Below are positions 59,499 through 64,000 of a stretch of DNA of 64,000 nt, in pieces. This DNA is from VAZQ01 sp963841705 (GTDB taxonomy: Bacteria > Pseudomonadota > Alphaproteobacteria > Rhizobiales > Xanthobacteraceae): positions 1-64,000 of the forward strand of contig CAWJDY010000040.1 of assembly GCA_963841705.1 (NCBI GenBank), read 5' to 3'. Position 1 is the first letter of the stretch. The number at the start of each line of letters is the position of its first letter. The position numbers were made by a program, and so were the translations under genes. The notes beneath the pieces are model-generated. The model was given only the letters and a program-made list of their open reading frames with translations. It searched no databases and was not told the origin of the DNA.

Positions 59499-60092
59499 CT
59501 ACTCCAGGCTGCTCTTGGCCACAGCGATCACATGCTCTGCCTCGGCTTCGGCACTCGAATGGATGCCCGCGCTGACGTGAGGATCCGGAATGATGCCTTG
59601 CATGACCGCGGCGCGCTTGATGAGCTCTGAAATGCCCTGCAGGAACAGCAGCGCGAATCCAAGCAAGACAAGGAACTTCGCCGGCCATTGTGGCAGTCCG
59701 CCGGCATTCGCAGATTGTTCGTTGATCGAGAACGACCGAAGAAAGAAGGGGATCGAGGTAATGATCATGACGATTGTCAACGGCAGAAGGAAAAACAGAT
59801 GACCGATGAGATCGATGATGTCACGCCAGCGTTTGGGCAGCATTCCGTTGACGATGTCGATGCGAATATGCTCGTTGGACAAGAGCGTCCAGGGCGAGCA
59901 CAGGAGAAAGATCGTCCCGAACAGCATCCATTGCAGCTCCAGCCAGGCATTCGATGACGTGTCGAAGACCTTCCGCACGGCGGCGTTCGTTGCCGAGATG
60001 ATGACCACGATAAGGATGAGCCAGGACAACACCTTGCCCAGGCGGAAATTGAGCGCATCGATCATGCGGCAGAGCTTGAGCAGTCCCGCCAT
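59499..60092 (-). CDS. TRAP transporter small permease (DctQ type)
   Basis: 197 residues from ATG 60092 (MAGLLKLCRMIDAL); the longer frame to 60200 reads as non-protein. Four membrane helices; conserved LELQWMLFGTIFLLCSPWTL and NEHIRIDIVNGMLPKRWRD are DctQ signatures. First gene of the pair. No DctP binding protein is beside it; the 273 bp upstream (60093-60365) hold no gene, so the binding protein is elsewhere. Confidence 0.88.
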   Translation of the reverse strand: MAGLLKLCRMIDALNFRLGKVLSWLILIVVIISATNAAVRKVFDTSSNAWLELQWMLFGTIFLLCSPWTLLSNEHIRIDIVNGMLPKRWRDIIDLIGHLFFLLPLTIVMIITSIPFFLRSFSINEQSANAGGLPQWPAKFLVLLGFALLFLQGISELIKRAAVMQGIIPDPHVSAGIHSSAEAEAEHVIAVAKSSLE

Positions 60093-60365
60093 TGCTACTC
60101 CGATCGAGGTCCTCCTGAGATGCCGAGCGGGCCTCGTTTCAGTTCGCTCAGGCCGGGCCTCCGCGGCTGCGACCTTGTTAGAGCCGGATGGGCACGTCAA
60201 GAAGGAAAAAGGAAGCGGGACGCAATACCGCTCGCAAAGGCGCTTGCTTCAGGACGACAACGCCGCAGCCGCAGCGGCGACCCGGCATGATCCAATCGCC
60301 CGGGTGTCATTGAGCCGCAGGCTCCCGCCGGTTTCGGCGCCACGGGCGTCGCACGGTGAGCGCCG

Positions 60366-61562
60366 ATGACGTTGCGGGCATTGCGCGAGGCGTTATCGAA
60401 CCTTCCGCGCGAGGGCTTCCCCCCCGGATCGCCGGCCGCCTACGCCTTTGCTCTCGTCTGTGTCGCCGTCGCGGCTGCGGCGCATTTTGCGTTCGATCAA
60501 CTCACCCGCGGCATTACGCCATCCATTCTTTATAACCCGGCGGTGTTCGTTGCGGCCTTGTTCGGCGGGGTCCCGGCCGGTCTCGCAGCGGTGGCCGTCA
60601 GCGTCGTCCTGCTCTGGTGGGCGTTCGATTGGCGCTCCTTCGAAGCCCAGGCGAGGGCATTCAGCCCCGCGATCAACTGCACGCTTTACGTCGCGACGGC
60701 CATGCTCATCATCTGGATCGCCACGCGGTATCGCTCCTTGGGCCGGCTCGGCTGCGAGCGCGGGCAAGGGTCGGACGCGCCCCCTGCGAGCGAGGGCGTT
60801 GCGGGCGAGGCCGCAGCCCCGCCGCCGGCTCACGACCGCGGCGGCACATGGAGGGCTCTCGTTGCCCATCCGCTCGCCGGCTATTTCGGGGCTCTCCTGT
60901 GCGTCGGGCTTGCCGCGCTCATTCGCGGAAGCTTCGCCTGGTTCGGGGGCGAGATGCTGCCCCTCGTCTCCTCTTATCCGGCCGTTCTCCTCTCCGCCCT
61001 GATGGGCGGCACGGGGGCGGGCCTGCTCGCCATCAGCCTGAGCCTGTGCGTGGTGTGGTCGGATTTTCCCGGACCGCTCCTGTCGTTCGAGCTGCCCGCG
61101 CGCCACGAAAGCATGAATCTGTCGCTCTATGTCTTCGCCTCCTTGCTGACGGTGTGGCTGGCAGAAAAGCGTCGGCTCGGGGCTGCGGTCGCCCGCGTCG
61201 GGCAGTCCTCGGTGCTGGAATGGGCCACCTCGATCGTGGTGGCGGCCACCGCCGTTCTCATCACGACATTCGTGCTCCTCGCGATCGATACCTATTTGCC
61301 GCCTGAGAATCTGGTCCTCGGCTATTTGTTGCCCACGATCATCATCGCGATGCACTACGGCAGCACCGTTGCCGTCCTCACCTCCTTCATCAGCGGCCTG
61401 GCGGCGGCGTACTTTCTGTTCCTGCCCAAGTTCAGCTTCTACATTGCCGATCCGCTCAATGTCGCGGAGGTCGGATTTTTCTTCCTGCTCGCGGTGACGG
61501 CGAGCAAGGCCGTCGCTCCGCCGGCGGGCGAGCCACGCGGCCGGGAGCCAGAATCTTCGTAG
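60366..61562 (+). CDS. membrane protein with three DUF4118-like segments
   Basis: 398 residues, about twelve membrane helices arranged as three blocks of four, each like the KdpD-type DUF4118 sensor: AYAFALVCVAVAAAAHFAF then YNPAVFVAALFGGVPAGLAA; GYFGALLCVGLAALIRGSFA then YPAVLLSALMGGTGAGLLAI; WATSIVVAATAVLITTFVLL then AVLTSFISGLAAAYFLFLP. There is no histidine kinase or cyclase domain; a charged loop (about 128-165) separates blocks one and two. Role unknown; perhaps a membrane receptor for a partner protein. Confidence 0.75.
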   Translation: MTLRALREALSNLPREGFPPGSPAAYAFALVCVAVAAAAHFAFDQLTRGITPSILYNPAVFVAALFGGVPAGLAAVAVSVVLLWWAFDWRSFEAQARAFSPAINCTLYVATAMLIIWIATRYRSLGRLGCERGQGSDAPPASEGVAGEAAAPPPAHDRGGTWRALVAHPLAGYFGALLCVGLAALIRGSFAWFGGEMLPLVSSYPAVLLSALMGGTGAGLLAISLSLCVVWSDFPGPLLSFELPARHESMNLSLYVFASLLTVWLAEKRRLGAAVARVGQSSVLEWATSIVVAATAVLITTFVLLAIDTYLPPENLVLGYLLPTIIIAMHYGSTVAVLTSFISGLAAAYFLFLPKFSFYIADPLNVAEVGFFFLLAVTASKAVAPPAGEPRGREPESS

Positions 61563-61577
61563 GGCGGGTTTTGGCCA

Positions 61578-61643
61578 GCCCAAGTCGGCTATAGCCGACT
61601 TGGGCAATCGTTGTTTGCCGACCTCGGGTAAACCCGAGATCGG
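61578..61643. repeat. double palindrome, copy 2
   Basis: A 28-bp perfect palindrome GCCCAAGTCGGCTATAGCCG... (61578-61605) and, 12 bp on, a 26-bp palindrome with two mismatched pairs around CTCGGGTAAACCCGAG (61618-61643). The same tandem layout as 5350-5415. It lies 16 bp after the DUF4118 gene. Confidence 0.75.
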
Positions 61644-61805
61644 TTGTCGGCTCCAGCCGGCTGCGCTGGCGTAACCCGCCGATCCGATCTCAGATGTGTC
61701 CCGCAAGCCCGCAGACCAAGCGCCACTGCCTGTGGGCGTCGAAATGCCGCCCGCCTGCCATGTTTAGGCACGAACCTTGCCCCCTTGGGCATGAGCGCCA
61801 ACGAG

Positions 61806-61820
61806 TGTTACAATATTACA
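61806..61820. promoter_or_regulatory. Zur-box-like palindrome upstream of exbB
   Basis: TGTTACAATATTACA, a near-symmetric 15-mer 40 bp before the exbB start. It matches the alphaproteobacterial Zur pattern TGTTATAATATAACA at 13 of 15 positions. Zinc-controlled TonB energy supply would be sensible. It could also belong to another metal regulator. Confidence 0.4.
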
Positions 61821-61859
61821 CCAACCTGTCCCCCCGAGGTCCGACGATCGAGGCTGTTG

Positions 61860-62723
61860 ATGCAATGTGATGAAGCCTTTGTGCGCCGCATTGGGTGGTT
61901 TTTGCGCGCGATAGCAGTCGCTCCCGCAATATCGGTCCTGCTTGGACTATCGTCCTCAGCGCTGGCGCAGGATCCCAATGACGTTGCCATCATCGGAACT
62001 GCGACATTGCCCCGCGATCTGACGCCGTGGGGCATGTTTCTCAACGCCGATCCGATAGTCAAAGGTGTCCTGATCGGACTGCTTTTCGCCTCGATCGTGA
62101 CCTGGACGGTGTGGCTCGCCAAGACCATCGAGATCCTGGTTGCCCGCCGGCGGGTCAGCTCGGCCTTGAGCATCCTGCCCGCCGCAACGTCGGTATCGAC
62201 CGGCGACGAGCGGCTTTCCGCCACGAATAACGAGATCGGCAGATTTGTTGCGGCTGCGATCACGGAGCTGCGGCTTTCCCCCGATCCGTTCGAGCGCGAC
62301 GGCATCAAAGAGCGGATCGCCTCGAGGCTTGAGCGCCTCGAGGCGAGCTTCAGTCGGCGCATATCCCGCGGCACCGGAGTGTTGGCCACGATTGGAGCGA
62401 CTGCACCCTTCATCGGGCTGTTCGGCACGGTCTGGGGCATCATGAACAGCTTCGTCGGGATCTCGAAAGCACACACCACCAATCTTGCAGTCGTAGCCCC
62501 GGGCATTGCCGAGGCGCTGCTTGCGACCGCTTTCGGATTGGCTGCCGCTATTCCCGCTGTCATGATCTACAATGTGTTTGCGCGCTGGACTGCAGGTTAT
62601 CGGGCACTGCTCGGCGATGGCGCGGCGGAGGTGCTGCGCCTGGTAAGTCGTGACCTCGATCGTCCGGCGGCGGCTCCGGGGTCTCCGCGCCGGGGTATGC
62701 CGCTCCCGACAGCCGCCGAGTGA
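61860..62723 (+). CDS. exbB: ExbB/TolQ-type proton channel protein
   Basis: 287 residues from ATG 61860 (MQCDEAFVRRIGW); the longer frame from 61644 lies over a repeat. A cleavable leader (ISVLLGLSSSALAQ) as in tonB-system energiser ExbB type 2, then a membrane helix (GVLIGLLFASIVTWTVWLAK), a cytoplasmic loop, and two more helices with GVLATIGATAPFIGLFGTVW and APGIAEALLATAFGLAAAIP. Uses the proton gradient to drive TonB. Ten bp before exbD. Confidence 0.92.
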   Translation: MQCDEAFVRRIGWFLRAIAVAPAISVLLGLSSSALAQDPNDVAIIGTATLPRDLTPWGMFLNADPIVKGVLIGLLFASIVTWTVWLAKTIEILVARRRVSSALSILPAATSVSTGDERLSATNNEIGRFVAAAITELRLSPDPFERDGIKERIASRLERLEASFSRRISRGTGVLATIGATAPFIGLFGTVWGIMNSFVGISKAHTTNLAVVAPGIAEALLATAFGLAAAIPAVMIYNVFARWTAGYRALLGDGAAEVLRLVSRDLDRPAAAPGSPRRGMPLPTAAE

Positions 62724-62733
62724 GGGTCACGGC

Positions 62734-63159
62734 ATGAGCGTGCGGCTGGATCACGGCGAGGACACCCTCACCGAAGTGCACGAGATCAACGTCACGCCGT
62801 TCATCGACGTGATGCTGGTCTTGCTGATCATCTTCATGGTCGCAGCGCCGCTGGCGACGGTCGACATCCAGGTCAACCTGCCCGCATCGACTGCGGAGCC
62901 GCAGCAACGGCCGGACAAGCCGGTCTACTTGACCCTGAAATCGGATCTCACGCTTGCGCTGGGCAATGACACGGTGGCTCGCGAGATGCTCGGCAGTACT
63001 CTGGATGGCGCCAGCAAGGGGCAAAAGGACACGCGCATTTTTCTACGCGCGGACAAGGCCGTCCCTTATGGCGAGGTGATGGAGGTCATGAACCTCCTGC
63101 GCAGCGCGGGCTATCTCAAGGTCGCGCTGGTCTCTCTGGAGAAAGTGCCCGGACCATGA
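62734..63159 (+). CDS. exbD: ExbD-type biopolymer transport protein
   Basis: 141 residues from ATG 62734 (MSVRLDHGEDTLTEV). INVTPFIDVMLVLLIIFMVA carries the membrane Asp essential for proton passage; the rest is periplasmic (DIQVNLPASTAEPQQ to GEVMEVMNLLRSAGYL). Overlaps tonB by 4 bp (ATGA). Confidence 0.93.
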   Translation: MSVRLDHGEDTLTEVHEINVTPFIDVMLVLLIIFMVAAPLATVDIQVNLPASTAEPQQRPDKPVYLTLKSDLTLALGNDTVAREMLGSTLDGASKGQKDTRIFLRADKAVPYGEVMEVMNLLRSAGYLKVALVSLEKVPGP

Positions 63160-63950
63160 GCGCGCGAGCGGCGGAAGATTGGGTCGATCTCCCACGCTGG
63201 CTGATCAGCGGCGCCATCGTGCTGCTCGCGCACGGTGCGATCGCCGCCGCAATGCTGCCTTGGCACGAGGAGAGCGAGCCCGACGAGCCTTCCGCTGCCA
63301 TCGTGGTCGATTTTTCACCGATACCGGTCGCCCCCGCTACCCTCGAGACGGAAATCCCTCCCGGCCCGGAGCAGGTGATGTCGGACGCCTCTCCCGACAA
63401 GCCGGTCGAGCTGAAGGAAACTACCGAGCCGAAGCCTGAGCAACAGACGGAGCCGTTGGAAGAGCCGCCCCCCGATGTGAAGCCCGCTCCCAACCCGGAG
63501 GTTCCGATCGAGCAGCCTCAGGAGGTAAAGCCGCAAACGGTGCAGCAACAGGAACCGCGACCGCCGGCGCCCATCACCTCTGCCCCGCAAGCAGCACCCC
63601 TGGAAAGGGCGGCAGTTCCGGCCGCCCCGGCCGTGGGGCGATCGGTGCCCAAGAACTCCAATGCGGTACCAACCTGGACGACACGCATTGTCGCGCTGCT
63701 TGAGCGCAACAAGCGCTATCCGCCTGCGGCGCAGGCGCGTGGCGAGCACGGCGTGGCGCAAGTGTTCTTTAGCCTCGATCGGGAGGGCCACGTCATCGAC
63801 AGCCGGATCACCAGCAGCTCGGGTGCCGCAGCCCTCGACGAGGAGGCCCTTGCGCTCCTGCACCGCGCGCAGCCTTTCCCGGCGCCCCCGCCGGAATTGG
63901 TCGGCCCGCAGGTGAATCTCACGGTTCCGATCCGCTTCAATCTGCGGTGA
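63156..63950 (+). CDS. tonB: TonB family energy transducer
   Basis: 264 residues. N-terminal anchor (WLISGAIVLLAHGAIAAAML), a long Pro/Glu/Lys-rich periplasm-spanning part (about 75-160) and the C-terminal TonB domain (RIVALLERNKRYPPAAQARG, VAQVFFSLDREGHVIDSRI, LVGPQVNLTVPIRFNLR). It carries ExbBD energy to outer-membrane receptors for metal chelates. No receptor gene lies in the window; 63951-64000 is non-coding. Confidence 0.92.
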   Translation: MSARAAEDWVDLPRWLISGAIVLLAHGAIAAAMLPWHEESEPDEPSAAIVVDFSPIPVAPATLETEIPPGPEQVMSDASPDKPVELKETTEPKPEQQTEPLEEPPPDVKPAPNPEVPIEQPQEVKPQTVQQQEPRPPAPITSAPQAAPLERAAVPAAPAVGRSVPKNSNAVPTWTTRIVALLERNKRYPPAAQARGEHGVAQVFFSLDREGHVIDSRITSSSGAAALDEEALALLHRAQPFPAPPPELVGPQVNLTVPIRFNLR

Positions 63951-64000
63951 GACTTATTGTCCGGCGCTGCCCCCCGGCCTATGTCTTCGTGCGAAAAGGG

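Overview
The window reads as chromosomal DNA of a high-GC alphaproteobacterium of the order Hyphomicrobiales (Rhizobiales), most like the Bradyrhizobium/Xanthobacteraceae side. The grounds are the DUF3551 protein, the PF04392-type binding-protein remnants, the hydrogenase-like respiratory operon, the ACC deaminase, the multiplied Liv-type transporters and the palindromic intergenic repeats. This is inference; there is no rRNA gene to place it exactly.

Layout. Positions 1-4838 hold small genes, a RutB-like cysteine hydrolase and a NitT/TauT-type ABC importer. Positions 5497-13295 hold an operon on the minus strand: an XRE-type regulator, then hyfB, hyfC, hyfE, hyfF, hyfG and hyfI homologues. 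It is a membrane complex related to energy-converting hydrogenases whose large subunit lacks the Ni-Fe cysteine ligands (an Ehr-type complex). Its hyfC copy carries a one-base frameshift, and a small inverted-repeat element sits at the hyfF/hyfG junction. Positions 13621-15627 and 28323-30329 are two almost identical group II introns, each inserted at the same place in a copy of one palindromic repeat. Positions 16300-27903 hold two acyl-CoA dehydrogenases (with an IS630 element between them), an isopropylmalate-dehydrogenase-like enzyme, a full branched-chain amino-acid type importer (binding protein, LivH, LivM, LivG, LivF) and an alpha/beta hydrolase. A GIY-YIG nuclease gene bracketed by 167-bp direct repeats is wedged between livH and livM.

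Positions 30408-37139 hold an ECF sigma factor, an NTF2-like protein, a luciferase-like oxidoreductase, a Gfo/Idh/MocA dehydrogenase, a sugar epimerase and a sugar C-methyltransferase, followed by tRNA-Gly(CCC). From the tRNA to about 57.2 kb the coding density falls and gene fragments accumulate (integrase, sedolisin, TrpF-like, PF04392, TacA/TacT, DUF5681). Intact genes lie among them: a DUF6582-cyclase fusion, a DAG-kinase-like protein, a Spy-RR-HK envelope-stress-like operon, acdS, carbonic anhydrase and a large secreted NlpC/P60-like protein. This looks like a decayed genomic island. Positions 57207-63950 return to core-like content: a DUF433/DUF5615 toxin-antitoxin pair, a TRAP QM pair, a triple-DUF4118 membrane protein and an exbB-exbD-tonB operon.

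The most distinctive layer is the interspersed repeats. At least six palindromic families recur in the intergenic spaces and are nested in each other. In places they have been put to use: one supplies the ribosome-binding site of livM, one the C-terminus of the LLM oxidoreductase, and one preserves translational coupling between hyfF and hyfG.
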